From Patescibacteria group bacterium (GTDB lineage Bacteria; Patescibacteriota; Microgenomatia; UBA1400; PJMF01): 28,987 bases of DNA. Positions 1 to 8,664 of the stretch are shown here, piece after piece. The stretch is taken from positions 1-28,987 of the forward strand of contig JAHIVL010000062.1 of the NCBI GenBank assembly GCA_018816485.1, given 5' to 3'. The notes beneath the pieces were generated by a model that did not search any database, was not told where the DNA came from, and saw nothing but the letters and a program-made list of their open reading frames with translations. The position numbers and the translations under genes are program-made. Within the stretch, counting starts at the first letter, position 1, and each line of letters begins with the position of its first letter.

Positions 1-570
1 TTGGGTGGTGCAATTTACAATAATATTCATGGAGGCACACACTTTATCTCAGAAGTAATAGAGTCTGTTGAAATTATTGACGAAAAAGGAAATTTAAAAA
101 AAATTAGTCATCAAGAACTTGAGGCTAGATACGATTTCTCTAGATTCCATAACACCAAAGAAATTATTGTTTCAGCAATACTAAAACTTTATCGTGGAGA
201 CAAAGAAAAAGCTAAAGTTACAGCCAAAGAATGGGCTATTAGAAAGAATATTCAACCTTCGAAATCTCTGGGATGTATTTTCCAAAATATCAGCCCCGAA
301 CAAAAAGAAGAGCTTGAATATCCAACGACAAGTGTCGGCTACATTGTGGAGCACATTTTAAATAAAAAAAGCTATCAAGTAGGAGATGCCAAAGTTTCAG
401 ACAAACATGCTGCCTTTATCGAAAATATGGGCCAAGCAACCGCTAAAAATTATCTGGAAATCATCAAAACAATAATCTCGGAAACAAAAGAAAAAACTGA
501 TATAATTCTAAAACCTGAAATATTTTTTCTAGGATTTAAAAAAGAAGAGCTGATAGGCGTAACATCCTAA
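1..570 (+). CDS. murB: UDP-N-acetylenolpyruvoylglucosamine reductase MurB, C-terminal part (5' end outside window)
   Basis: MurB reduces enolpyruvyl-UDP-GlcNAc to UDP-MurNAc with FAD and NADPH in the cytoplasm, the second committed step of peptidoglycan synthesis. The visible 189 residues cover the end of the FAD domain (GGAIYNNIHGG at the start) and the whole C-terminal substrate domain. Two family motifs stand out: SLGCIFQN at about residue 89, and LKPEIFFLGF near the end, whose Glu matches the second catalytic acid. The proton-donor position, Ser in E. coli (GSxFKNP), is Cys here (residue 92 of the visible part). The frame is open to base 1, so the TTG there is an internal codon and the gene starts upstream. 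murA follows after 86 bases. Confidence 0.9.
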   Translation: MGGAIYNNIHGGTHFISEVIESVEIIDEKGNLKKISHQELEARYDFSRFHNTKEIIVSAILKLYRGDKEKAKVTAKEWAIRKNIQPSKSLGCIFQNISPEQKEELEYPTTSVGYIVEHILNKKSYQVGDAKVSDKHAAFIENMGQATAKNYLEIIKTIISETKEKTDIILKPEIFFLGFKKEELIGVTS

Positions 571-574
571 AATC

Positions 575-583
575 TGGTAGAAT
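575..583 (+). promoter_or_regulatory. Possible extended -10 promoter for murA
   Basis: TGG followed by TAGAAT (578-583) fits an extended -10 box just after the murB stop. It would give murA a leader of about 65 nt. The leader contains three imperfect 7-bp tandem units (587-607: gattgca, agttgca, gattgcg). There is no convincing -35. murA may also be co-transcribed with murB. Confidence 0.35.
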
Positions 584-656
584 ATTGATTGCAAGTTGCA
601 GATTGCGCTAGTGCACACAACTATCAAAAGCTACAAAGAACAATAAAAGGTAATCT

Positions 657-1973
657 ATGTCAGAATTCCATGTAACGGGAGGCGTACCACTGCACGGTTC
701 AGTTAGAATTGGTGGCGCAAAAAATGCTTCATACAAGTTAATGATTGCTTCTCTTCTTGCAGACACAGAATCAAGATTATTAAACTTTTCAAAAATCAGT
801 GATGTAGAACTAGTCGCAAAAATTATTTCCTACTTAGGTGCAAAAGTTAATAAAGCAGGAGAGAGAGCAATATTTATTGATCCTAAAGACTTGAATTCAT
901 TTGAAATAGATCAAAAACATGGAGAACAAGGTAGATTTTCTACTATGTTTATTCCGCCACTTTTGGCTAAATTTGGAGAAGCTAGAGTTCCAGCCCCAGG
1001 AGGTGATAAAATTGGCAAACGCCCACTTAATAGACACTTCGAAGGCCTGGAAGCCTTGGGTGTGAAAATTACTTTAGAAAATGGCATGTACGTTGCCAAA
1101 ACTGATGGTCTGGTAGGCAACACCTATAGATTTTCAAAGAATAGCCACACAGGGACAGAAACTCTAATCATGGCAGCTGTAAAAGCCAAAGGCAAAACAA
1201 TTCTAGAAAATGCCGCTCTTGAACCAGAAATTGATGACCTGATTTCTTATCTAAACGAGATGGGAGCCAAAATTCGCAGAACATCACATAGAGTAATTGA
1301 GATCGAGGGTGTTGAGAGATTATTTGGCGCTATCCATAAAATTATTCCCGATAGAAATGAAGCTGTCAGTTATGCTTGTGCTGCCATAGTTACCAAGGGT
1401 GACGTTATTATCCAAAACGCCAGACATAAACACCTAACATCTTTCTTGAAAAAACTAGAAGAAATTGGCGCAGGTTTTGAGATAGGAAACTATGGAATAA
1501 GATTTTACTACAAAGGCCCACTAAAAGCCGTCAATATTACTACTCAAATTGAGCCCGGATTCATGACTGATTGGCAACCATTAATTGCTACCTTACTTAC
1601 TCAATGCTATGGGACAAGTATTCTCCATGAAACAATCATGGCTAATCGATTTCAATATGTAGATGAGCTATTAAAGATGGGTGCCAACATCGAAGCCTTT
1701 AATCCAAAAGTTGAGAACCCAGAAGAAACATATAATTTTGATGTTAAAAATGACGAACCAGGATTTAATCATGCAATAAAAATTCATGGAAAAACCCCGC
1801 TCAAGTCTGGTGAGTTTGAAGTTAAAGACTTACGTCACGGAGCAACCCTGATCTTAGCTGCAATGGCTGCAGAAGGCACAACTATTATTAAAAACATAGA
1901 ACAGGTGGATAGAGGTTACGAGTCACTCGATGAAAGACTAAAATCAATGGGTGCAAAGATCGTCAGAAAGTAA
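657..1973 (+). CDS. murA: UDP-N-acetylglucosamine 1-carboxyvinyltransferase MurA (Cys-to-Asp form)
   Basis: MurA transfers enolpyruvate from PEP to UDP-GlcNAc, the first committed step of peptidoglycan synthesis, in the cytoplasm. At 438 residues it is close to family length (about 420) and has the two-lobed EPSP-synthase fold. Visible active-site residues are Lys22-Asn23 (GGAKNAS), the catalytic loop PGGDKIG at 115-121, the Asp of GFMTDWQ and the Arg of DLRHGA near the C-terminus. The loop residue that is Cys115 in E. coli is Asp117 here (GAT at 1005-1007). In mycobacterial and chlamydial MurA the same change leaves the enzyme active and fosfomycin-insensitive. The ATG at 657 is preceded by aaaaggt at moderate distance. 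mraY follows immediately. Confidence 0.97.
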   Translation: MSEFHVTGGVPLHGSVRIGGAKNASYKLMIASLLADTESRLLNFSKISDVELVAKIISYLGAKVNKAGERAIFIDPKDLNSFEIDQKHGEQGRFSTMFIPPLLAKFGEARVPAPGGDKIGKRPLNRHFEGLEALGVKITLENGMYVAKTDGLVGNTYRFSKNSHTGTETLIMAAVKAKGKTILENAALEPEIDDLISYLNEMGAKIRRTSHRVIEIEGVERLFGAIHKIIPDRNEAVSYACAAIVTKGDVIIQNARHKHLTSFLKKLEEIGAGFEIGNYGIRFYYKGPLKAVNITTQIEPGFMTDWQPLIATLLTQCYGTSILHETIMANRFQYVDELLKMGANIEAFNPKVENPEETYNFDVKNDEPGFNHAIKIHGKTPLKSGEFEVKDLRHGATLILAAMAAEGTTIIKNIEQVDRGYESLDERLKSMGAKIVRK

Positions 1974-1987
1974 TAGAATTGAATAAT

Positions 1988-3031
1988 ATGAGCTCTCTGG
2001 CACTAATCTTAAGCATATTAATTTTATCATTTATTATTACCAGTATCGCAATTGTTCCATTTATCAATCTTCTATATAAACTAAAGTTTCAGCGTGCAAA
2101 CCAAGTAACTAGAGACACTTTTGGAGTACTAACCCCAGTGTTTAATAAATTTCACAAAACAAAAGCAGGTGTTCCTGTTGGAGGAGGACTTCTAGTAATA
2201 ATTGTTGTTTCAGTTCTTTTCGCTCTTCTAATTCCAATGGTTAAACACTTTGGGGTAGACGTCACAAGTAACTACGCAACAATTCAGAACGAAATTAATA
2301 TTATTTTCTTTACCCTATTATCATTTGGACTCTTGGGACTTTATGACGACGTAATGAAGTTTTTCAATCTCAAGAAAAAAGGACTATTTGGACTTAGAAT
2401 GAAACATAAATTTATTTTTGAGATAATAATATCTTTTGCAATTGCTATGATGATGTACTACAACCTGGGAATATCTATCCTTCATATTCCTTTTATTGGT
2501 ACCTTCCAGATGGGTATTTTTTACATCCCTTTTGCAACATTTACGATTGTCTCTTTTGCAAATGCTGTTAATATTTCTGACGGACTAGATGGATTAGCCG
2601 CGGGCTCATTAATGATCTCACTTTTTGGATTATGGTTTTTATCATCGGCCATACTAGATGTCCCTATCTCAATCTTCTTGGCACTTTTTATTGGATCACT
2701 AATCTCATTTTTATACTTTAATGTTTTTCCAGCAAGAATTTTTATGGGAGACGTTGGCTCATTAGCTTTTGGAGCGACATTGGCTGTTGTTGGATTGTTA
2801 TTGGGAAAAGTCATTGCTTTAGTTGTAATTAGTTTTATTTTCGTACTCGAAATTTCAACTTCACTTATTCAATTGCTCTCAAAAAAGTTTTTAAAAAGAA
2901 AAATCTTTCCAGCGGCACCAATCCATTTGAGTTTGCAAAAATATGGCTGGGAAGAACCAAAAATTGTTCAAAGAGCTTGGTTACTACAAATAATGCTCAC
3001 TATTTTTGGCGTTTGGCTGGCGGTTCTTTAA
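1988..3031 (+). CDS. mraY: Phospho-N-acetylmuramoyl-pentapeptide transferase MraY
   Basis: MraY is a polytopic membrane enzyme that moves phospho-MurNAc-pentapeptide from UDP to undecaprenyl phosphate, giving lipid I. I chose the ATG at 1988 (347 aa) rather than the TTG at 1979 three codons earlier, because the ATG gives the usual short hydrophobic N-terminus. Family motifs, in order, are YDD at 119-121, NAVNISDGLDGLA at 192-204 and FMGDVGSLAFG at 252-262 (catalytic Asp255). All the Asp residues needed for magnesium and catalysis are present. The usual PIHHH loop near the C-terminus reads PIHLS at 311-315, so two of the three His are lost. About ten hydrophobic segments agree with the family. 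It sits 14 nt after the murA stop and 9 nt before ftsW, so one transcript is likely. Confidence 0.95.
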   Translation: MSSLALILSILILSFIITSIAIVPFINLLYKLKFQRANQVTRDTFGVLTPVFNKFHKTKAGVPVGGGLLVIIVVSVLFALLIPMVKHFGVDVTSNYATIQNEINIIFFTLLSFGLLGLYDDVMKFFNLKKKGLFGLRMKHKFIFEIIISFAIAMMMYYNLGISILHIPFIGTFQMGIFYIPFATFTIVSFANAVNISDGLDGLAAGSLMISLFGLWFLSSAILDVPISIFLALFIGSLISFLYFNVFPARIFMGDVGSLAFGATLAVVGLLLGKVIALVVISFIFVLEISTSLIQLLSKKFLKRKIFPAAPIHLSLQKYGWEEPKIVQRAWLLQIMLTIFGVWLAVL

Positions 3032-3040
3032 ACAAAACCC

Positions 3041-4129
3041 ATGAACAAGAAATCAAAAGAGCTTATCGAACCCAAAAATCATATTTTCTTACTTTCGGTC
3101 ACCTTAATAATGAGTCTCATTGGTCTATTATTTGTCTTTGAAGCTTCAACTGCCGAAAGCTTTATACTTTTTGAGAACCAATATCACTTCCTAATTCAAC
3201 ATGGCCTCGGCTTAGCAATTGGTCTAGTCGCGCTTGGAATTGCTACTTTAATTCCCTCTAATTTCTGGATAAAGAGCGCTCTAATTTGGTATATTTTGGG
3301 TCTAGTATTACTATTACTAGTGTTTGTGCCCAAATTAGGATTAGAATTAAATGGAGCAAGAAGGTGGATTTCAATCGGAAATGCAAGATTCCAATCTATA
3401 GAGTTCTTTAAGTTTGCATTAGTTGCCTTTTTTGCAAACTGGCTAAGTAAACACCAAAAGTTTCCTCCATTCCTATTTCTAACAGGTTTACCAGCGTTGC
3501 TAATTATTTTGCAACCTGATCTAGGCTCTTTACTTCTTCTGCTAGCAATAGCAGGTAGTATGTTTTTTGTTGCTGGCGGAGACATAAAAAAAATTCTGGG
3601 ATTATTAGCGATCAGTATTCCCATAATAATTATCTCGATTGTTTCTTCACCTTATAGATTAAAACGTCTAACTACTTTTATTAATCCTGAATCAGATCCA
3701 TTGGGAGCCAGTTTTCACATTAGACAAATTACTTTAGCTTTAGGTAGAGGAGGGTGGACTGGACAAGGAATTGGCAACTCAAACCAAAAATATTCTTACA
3801 TTCCCGAAGCTAGCACCGACTCTATTTTCTCGATAATTGCCGAAGAAATTGGATTTTTAGGATCACTGTCAATTTTGAGTTTGTTTATAATATACTTTTA
3901 TAACGCAAATAAAATAGTAACTAACTCAAAAAAATCTAAGTCTATTAAATTGCTAGGGTTTGGAATTATAATCTGGATAGGATTGCAAGTAATACTAAAT
4001 TTGAGTGCAGTCGTAGGACTAATACCACTTACTGGAATGCCACTTCCATTTTTTTCGTATGGAAGATCTGCTCTAGTAATGCTACTCTTTGCGACAGGCA
4101 TCCTTATAAGGATTGGTAAAGAAAAATAA
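3041..4129 (+). CDS. ftsW: SEDS-family lipid II polymerase, FtsW type
   Basis: This 362-residue membrane protein of the FtsW/RodA/SpoVE family polymerises lipid II at the septum together with a class B PBP. It has about ten hydrophobic segments. The conserved extracellular stretch is intact: DPLGASFHIRQ, then GQGIGNSNQKYSYIPEASTDSIF, with the essential Asp in EASTDS, then AEEIGFLG. The C-terminal GMPLPFFSYGRSALV is also typical. The call of FtsW over RodA rests on its place between mraY and murG and on the NSNQKYSYIPEA motif. No partner transpeptidase (ftsI) lies in the window. It may be upstream. Confidence 0.93.
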   Translation: MNKKSKELIEPKNHIFLLSVTLIMSLIGLLFVFEASTAESFILFENQYHFLIQHGLGLAIGLVALGIATLIPSNFWIKSALIWYILGLVLLLLVFVPKLGLELNGARRWISIGNARFQSIEFFKFALVAFFANWLSKHQKFPPFLFLTGLPALLIILQPDLGSLLLLLAIAGSMFFVAGGDIKKILGLLAISIPIIIISIVSSPYRLKRLTTFINPESDPLGASFHIRQITLALGRGGWTGQGIGNSNQKYSYIPEASTDSIFSIIAEEIGFLGSLSILSLFIIYFYNANKIVTNSKKSKSIKLLGFGIIIWIGLQVILNLSAVVGLIPLTGMPLPFFSYGRSALVMLLFATGILIRIGKEK

Positions 4130-4143
4130 GCTAAAGGTCATAA

Positions 4144-5277
4144 ATGAAAATATTAATTACTGGCGGACATTTGACACCGGCACTAGCTTTTATTGATTTT
4201 ATTAATAAAAACCATCCAGATGATAAAATCATTTTTCTAGGTCGAACTCATACCCAAAATAAAACTAAACAAGTATCGAGAGAAAAACAAGAAACTGCTA
4301 AAAAAGGTGTTCTGTTTATTCCATTTAAATCTATAAAACTTTCAAGAAACAATATTTTGGAAAAATTGAAAGCTGTTCCAGTTCTAATTACATCAACATT
4401 TAAATCAATAGCTATACTTAGCAAAAATAAGCCAAATGTCTTTGTTTCTTTTGGAGGATATTTAGCAGTTCCGGTTACATTTGCTGCTTGGATAATGAGA
4501 GTTCCCATTATCACTCATGAACAAACAAGAACTGTTGGAATTGCCAATAAACTCATTTCAAAATTTGCAAACATAATTGCCGTTTCATATAAAGAAAGCT
4601 TAAAAAATTTTCCAGCTAACAGAACTTTTGTAACAGGAAATTTGATTAGGAAAAATATTTTAAGTGTTAATAGCACGCGTCCAAAATGGATCGAAATAAA
4701 CCAAAAAAATCCAATTCTATATGTGACTGGCGGAAGTCAAGGCTCTGAAATTATTAATCACACAATTTCTCAAGTAATGAAATACTTGACAAAAGATTGG
4801 ATAGTTATTCATCAATGTGGTAACTCAACAAAAACAAGAAATTATAAAAAGGAGCTAACTCAAATAAAAAATAGTCTTCCGATGAGTAACAAAAACAATT
4901 ATTACGTAAGAGAATGGCTCGATGAAGAAGATCTCTCCTGGATTTATTCAAATGCAAAAATTATTGTTTCGCGGGCTGGAGCAAACACTACAGAAGAAAT
5001 TGCTATTAGAGGAATTCCATCAATTTTGATCCCGCTTCCTTTTTCACATAATGATGAACAACTAAAAAATGCCCAAGCATTATCGAATAAAAGTCAAGCA
5101 ATCTTGTTAGAACAAAAATTCTTAAATCCAAAAACTCTGCTTGAGAGTATTGAATTAATCAACAAATATAATAGAAAGTTCTCTAGAAATCTAAAAATGT
5201 TTACCAAATCTAAGAATTCCGAAATTAAACTCTATGACTTGGTGAAAAAGGTTGTTGTTAAAAATGCTCAAACTTAG
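4144..5277 (+). CDS. murG: UDP-GlcNAc:undecaprenyl-pyrophosphoryl-MurNAc-pentapeptide GlcNAc transferase MurG
   Basis: MurG adds GlcNAc to lipid I on the inner face of the membrane, giving lipid II. It is a GT-B fold GT28 enzyme of 377 residues. The N-terminal loop is MKILITGGHLTPALAF, shorter than the E. coli GGTGGHxxPA form. The second glycine-rich loop VTGGSQGSEIIN starts the C-terminal UDP-GlcNAc domain. SRAGANTTEEIAIRGIP and the downstream HNDEQLKNA match the donor-binding region. Start: ATG at 4144, 14 nt after ftsW, with a weak aaaggtc upstream. Its end overlaps the start of the ftsQ-like gene. murC, which often follows murG, is absent here. Confidence 0.95.
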   Translation: MKILITGGHLTPALAFIDFINKNHPDDKIIFLGRTHTQNKTKQVSREKQETAKKGVLFIPFKSIKLSRNNILEKLKAVPVLITSTFKSIAILSKNKPNVFVSFGGYLAVPVTFAAWIMRVPIITHEQTRTVGIANKLISKFANIIAVSYKESLKNFPANRTFVTGNLIRKNILSVNSTRPKWIEINQKNPILYVTGGSQGSEIINHTISQVMKYLTKDWIVIHQCGNSTKTRNYKKELTQIKNSLPMSNKNNYYVREWLDEEDLSWIYSNAKIIVSRAGANTTEEIAIRGIPSILIPLPFSHNDEQLKNAQALSNKSQAILLEQKFLNPKTLLESIELINKYNRKFSRNLKMFTKSKNSEIKLYDLVKKVVVKNAQT

Positions 5278-5932
5278 AAAAATATTTTTTTTACTTTTCC
5301 TACCGATTACTTTATTTTTGCTTGGGTTTTTATTTAAAATCAATGTCATCAACTGTCAAGTTTCCAGAATAAATTGCAAACCAGAACTCTACCAAAAACT
5401 TGAAGTTCTAAAAGGAAAATCACTATTTTTTGTAAACCTAGATAGAGAACTTAGTAAAAACGATATTTGTACCGAAACTATACTTCTTCAAAATTTTCAA
5501 AAACAATTCCCGGGAACAATATTGCTTGAATTTTCTGAAGAAAAAGTAGTTTATCAGCTAAACTTTGAAGAAAGTAAATTATATATTAGTGAGTTCGGTA
5601 ATATTTTGCCAAGTAGTCAAAATGTAAATGATCTTCCAGAAGTGAGCTGGAACTCTAAACTAAGTAGTGAATCTCATGCCGAAATACTTAAAATATTAAA
5701 TAGTGTGAATGACTCAAATTTAATAATTGAAAAAATTACCAGACTAAGTGACAAAGAAATTGTGATATATATTAAGGATAATCCAAAAATAATTATTGAT
5801 GAGGAAGTAATCGACTCAAAAGTTGGTATACTAGTAACACTATTAAACTCACGAGAAATAAAAGAATATGAAGAACCCATCGAAGAGATTGATCTTCGTT
5901 ATAACTTACCAGTACTACGCACAACTCAATAA
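5264..5932 (+). CDS. ftsQ: FtsQ/DivIB-like division protein (probable)
   Basis: FtsQ is a single-pass membrane protein that links early and late divisome proteins through a periplasmic POTRA domain. This product (222 aa from the ATG at 5264, which overlaps the murG end by 14 nt; a TTG at 5252 is also possible) has basic residues, then a membrane segment at about residues 7-24, then an extracytoplasmic domain. The part after the membrane (VINCQVSRINCKPELYQKLEVLKGKSLFFVN) has the look of a POTRA start, and the following FPGTILLEFSEEKVVYQLNF matches the usual FP..l.v.i.E...v pattern. Identity rests partly on position between murG and ftsA. Two Cys lie just after the membrane (NCQ, NCK). Confidence 0.75.
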   Translation: MLKLRKIFFLLFLPITLFLLGFLFKINVINCQVSRINCKPELYQKLEVLKGKSLFFVNLDRELSKNDICTETILLQNFQKQFPGTILLEFSEEKVVYQLNFEESKLYISEFGNILPSSQNVNDLPEVSWNSKLSSESHAEILKILNSVNDSNLIIEKITRLSDKEIVIYIKDNPKIIIDEEVIDSKVGILVTLLNSREIKEYEEPIEEIDLRYNLPVLRTTQ

Positions 5933-5956
5933 ATTTGATATTCTATAAGGAACAAT

Positions 5957-7267
5957 ATGCTACAAAATAGAATAATAACTGCGATAGATGTTGGAACTGA
6001 TAAATGCGTCAGTTTAATTGCTTCCATTGAAGAAGCAACGCAAACGCTCAGAGTCATGGGAGTTTCCGCAATTCCATCAAAAGGAATGAAACGCAGTCAA
6101 ATCATTGATCTTGAGAAAGTTCTTGAAACAATTACTGAAAGTTTGGACGGCGCTGAGAGAATGGCTGGCCTTGATGTTAAAAGTGCATATCTATCTATTT
6201 CTGGCACTCATATTTCATCTCAAAATTCAAAAGGTGTTGTCGCTGTTGCATCTCCAAATAAGGAAATAATCCCTGAGGATGTAGACCGAGTAATTGAAGC
6301 AGCAAGAGCAGTCTCACTGTCCTCTGATAGAGAGATAATTCATGTAATTCCCAAAGATTTTAGAGTAGATTCACAAACTGGTATTAAAGATCCAGTTGGA
6401 ATGACCGGCGTAAGACTTGAATCTGAAGCTCACATTATTACTGGCCTATCTACATCCCTAAGAAATATGGAAAAGTGTATTAATGATCTAGGTCTAAATG
6501 TAGATGCATTTATTTTTTCTGGATTAGCATCAGCTGATGTAGTCATTTCCGAAACTGAAAAAGAGCTTGGGGTAGCAGTAGTAGATATAGGTGCTGGCTC
6601 AACATCTCTTTGTGTTTATGTTGATGGATCACTAGAATATTCTGCCTCACTTCCAGTTGGAGCAAGACATATTACTCAAGATATTGCCTTGGGTTGTAAA
6701 ATTAGCTTAGATACCGCAGAAAAACTTAAAATAGCCCTTTCAAAAGAAGCTTTCAAACCTTTATCTCCAATTTCTGGTGAATCAAAACAAGACTTTAGTC
6801 AAAGAAAGAAAAAAGCTGACCAACTAAAATTGTCCGACTTTGATAGCTCATTAACAGAAACCGAAACTCTTTCAAAAATGGAAGTCGTAGAAAAAATTAT
6901 GTTACCAAGAATGCAGGAAATTTTTTCGTTAATTGGCGATCGTCTTAAAAATGAAAATCTATTTCCACTTATACCGGCTGGTATAGTTATTACAGGCGGA
7001 GGTGCTGAAACTACAAAGATTGTTGAAGTTGCCAAACGTGAACTCAATCTTTCTGCCAGGATTGGAAAACCGGTCAAACTTGAAGGACTTACCTCGGATA
7101 TCAAGAAACCTGGATTTGCAACGAGCATCGGACTTTTACAATATGGAAAAAGAAAAGGTGGCGGTACCATAAGTAGTGGATTTAACTTTGGATCAATTCT
7201 CAAAAAAATTTCTTTTAGTTCTTTTACTAAAATATTTAGCAAACTCTTCAAGTCACTAATGCCTTAA
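5957..7267 (+). CDS. ftsA: Cell division protein FtsA
   Basis: FtsA is an actin-like ATPase that tethers FtsZ filaments to the membrane. At 436 residues it is of usual length. Phosphate-1 motif AIDVGTDKC lies at about residues 9-17, phosphate-2 VVDIGAGSTSLCVYVDG near 210-226, and the adenosine motif GIVITGGGAETTKIVE near 349-364. The 1C subdomain region (VMGVSAIPSKGMKRSQIID onward) is present. The last 20 residues (SSFTKIFSKLFKSLMP) form an amphipathic basic helix that fits the membrane-targeting sequence. The ATG is preceded by a clear aagga. It lies 24 nt after the ftsQ-like gene. Confidence 0.96.
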   Translation: MLQNRIITAIDVGTDKCVSLIASIEEATQTLRVMGVSAIPSKGMKRSQIIDLEKVLETITESLDGAERMAGLDVKSAYLSISGTHISSQNSKGVVAVASPNKEIIPEDVDRVIEAARAVSLSSDREIIHVIPKDFRVDSQTGIKDPVGMTGVRLESEAHIITGLSTSLRNMEKCINDLGLNVDAFIFSGLASADVVISETEKELGVAVVDIGAGSTSLCVYVDGSLEYSASLPVGARHITQDIALGCKISLDTAEKLKIALSKEAFKPLSPISGESKQDFSQRKKKADQLKLSDFDSSLTETETLSKMEVVEKIMLPRMQEIFSLIGDRLKNENLFPLIPAGIVITGGGAETTKIVEVAKRELNLSARIGKPVKLEGLTSDIKKPGFATSIGLLQYGKRKGGGTISSGFNFGSILKKISFSSFTKIFSKLFKSLMP

Positions 7268-7274
7268 ATTGCGC

Positions 7275-7304
7275 TTGATGTTCACTTCAATTTAGTGATA
7301 CACT
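7275..7304 (+). promoter_or_regulatory. Candidate ftsZ promoter
   Basis: TTGATG (7275-7280), an 18-nt spacer, and an extended -10 TGA-TACACT (7296-7304) lie between ftsA and ftsZ. The -10 ends 12 nt before the ATG at 7317, so the leader would be only about 5 nt. This would give ftsZ its own transcription in addition to read-through from ftsA. Confidence 0.45.
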
Positions 7305-7316
7305 TTGTTATTATAT

Positions 7317-8660
7317 ATGGCACTTGTAAAACCCACAAACACAACATTCGCAAAAATTAAAGTCGTTGGTATTGGCGGTGGGGGCGGTAATGCTGTTAAC
7401 TCAATGATCGACTCCGAACAAATTCGAGGCGTCGAGTTCATTGCTATCAACACCGATGTGCAAGCACTCTTAACTTCTAAAGCTGAAACCAAATTGCAAA
7501 TTGGAGTCAATTTCACTAAAGGATTGGGTTCTGGAGCTGATCCAGAAGTTGGCAGAACTGCAGCCGAAGAATCTTATGACAAACTCAAAGATTTACTATT
7601 CGACACCGACATGATTTTTATCACTGCAGGCATGGGCGGTGGAACAGGAACAGGAGCATCATCCGTAATTGCCGAAATTGCCAGAGAATCTGGAGCACTT
7701 ACAGTAGCTGTTGTCACAAAACCATTTGCTTTTGAAGGTAAAAAAAGAATGCTCACTGCCGAAGAAGGCATTGCAAGTCTTAAAGATACAGTTGATACGC
7801 TTATTGTTATTCCAAACCAAAGATTGATGGATGTAGTTGATAAAAAAATGACTTTTTTGGATGCTTTCAAGTTGGCAGACAACGTTCTTGGACAAGGTGT
7901 CCAGGGAATTTCCGATTTAATAACAGTTCCAGGTCTTATTAATGTTGATTTTGCTGATGTTAAAACTATTATGTCAGAATCTGGTTCTGCCCTAATGGGT
8001 ATTGGTGAAGCCAGTGGAGAAAATAGAGCAACAACAGCAGCAAGAATGGCAATTGCATCACCACTTTTAGAAATTTCTATAGATGGCGCAAAGGGAATTC
8101 TTTACAATATTATTGGTGGTCCTGATATGGCAATGAGTGAAGTTTCTGACGCCTCAACAATCATTGCAAACGCGGCTGATCCCGAAGCAAACATTATTTT
8201 TGGAGCTACAATTGATGAAAAAATGGGTACAAAGATCAAAATTAGTGTGATCGCCACCGGGTTTGACAGCGGTGATTTAAAATTACCTTCCAACAGACCA
8301 TTATTTGGAGCTTATGGAAGGGACTCTAGAAATAGATTCGAACCAGAGCCTGAAGAAAAAAAAGAACCAGCACAACTAAAATATGACAGGGCACCTACCG
8401 GCTTTACTCAACCTCTTTCAACTGCACAGATCTCATCGACAAAAAATGACGAAGTCACAGAGCCATTTGTAAAATCTCAAGCTTTTGGAGATACGGTAAA
8501 TAATAATAGTGGATTTAGAGCAGTTAATCCATTGTCTGAAAAATCAGATGACGATATTAATAGTAAGAAAAAACCTCAAGAAAAAAAGAAGTCCATACTA
8601 AGTGCATTTGAAGACGAGTTCGAAATTCCAGCTTTTTTGAGAAGAAATAAAAAGAATTAA
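7317..8660 (+). CDS. ftsZ: Cell division GTPase FtsZ
   Basis: FtsZ is the tubulin-like GTPase that forms the Z ring. I chose the ATG at 7317 (447 aa); the TTG at 7305 would add four unlikely residues. The nucleotide-binding core shows VVGIGGGGGNAVN at 16-28 and the G-box GMGGGTGTGAS at 105-115. The T7 synergy loop GLINVDFADV, needed for GTP hydrolysis across the interface, is complete. After about residue 325 comes a charged, low-complexity linker, then the C-terminal peptide FEIPAFLRR, which is the docking site for FtsA. It is the last gene of the operon. A large palindromic element follows 5 nt after the stop. Confidence 0.98.
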   Translation: MALVKPTNTTFAKIKVVGIGGGGGNAVNSMIDSEQIRGVEFIAINTDVQALLTSKAETKLQIGVNFTKGLGSGADPEVGRTAAEESYDKLKDLLFDTDMIFITAGMGGGTGTGASSVIAEIARESGALTVAVVTKPFAFEGKKRMLTAEEGIASLKDTVDTLIVIPNQRLMDVVDKKMTFLDAFKLADNVLGQGVQGISDLITVPGLINVDFADVKTIMSESGSALMGIGEASGENRATTAARMAIASPLLEISIDGAKGILYNIIGGPDMAMSEVSDASTIIANAADPEANIIFGATIDEKMGTKIKISVIATGFDSGDLKLPSNRPLFGAYGRDSRNRFEPEPEEKKEPAQLKYDRAPTGFTQPLSTAQISSTKNDEVTEPFVKSQAFGDTVNNNSGFRAVNPLSEKSDDDINSKKKPQEKKKSILSAFEDEFEIPAFLRRNKKN

Positions 8661-8664
8661 TTTA

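Noticed and set aside
587..607. Tandem 7-bp units ahead of murA as an iteron or CRISPR-like repeat
   Set aside because: Only three imperfect units without spacers. No CRISPR array was seen anywhere in the window.
911..1123. Antisense ORF inside murA, and similar antisense ORFs inside mraY, ftsW, ftsA, ftsZ, ileS and others
   Set aside because: They lie wholly within well-recognised genes on the other strand, lack start signals and show no family motif.
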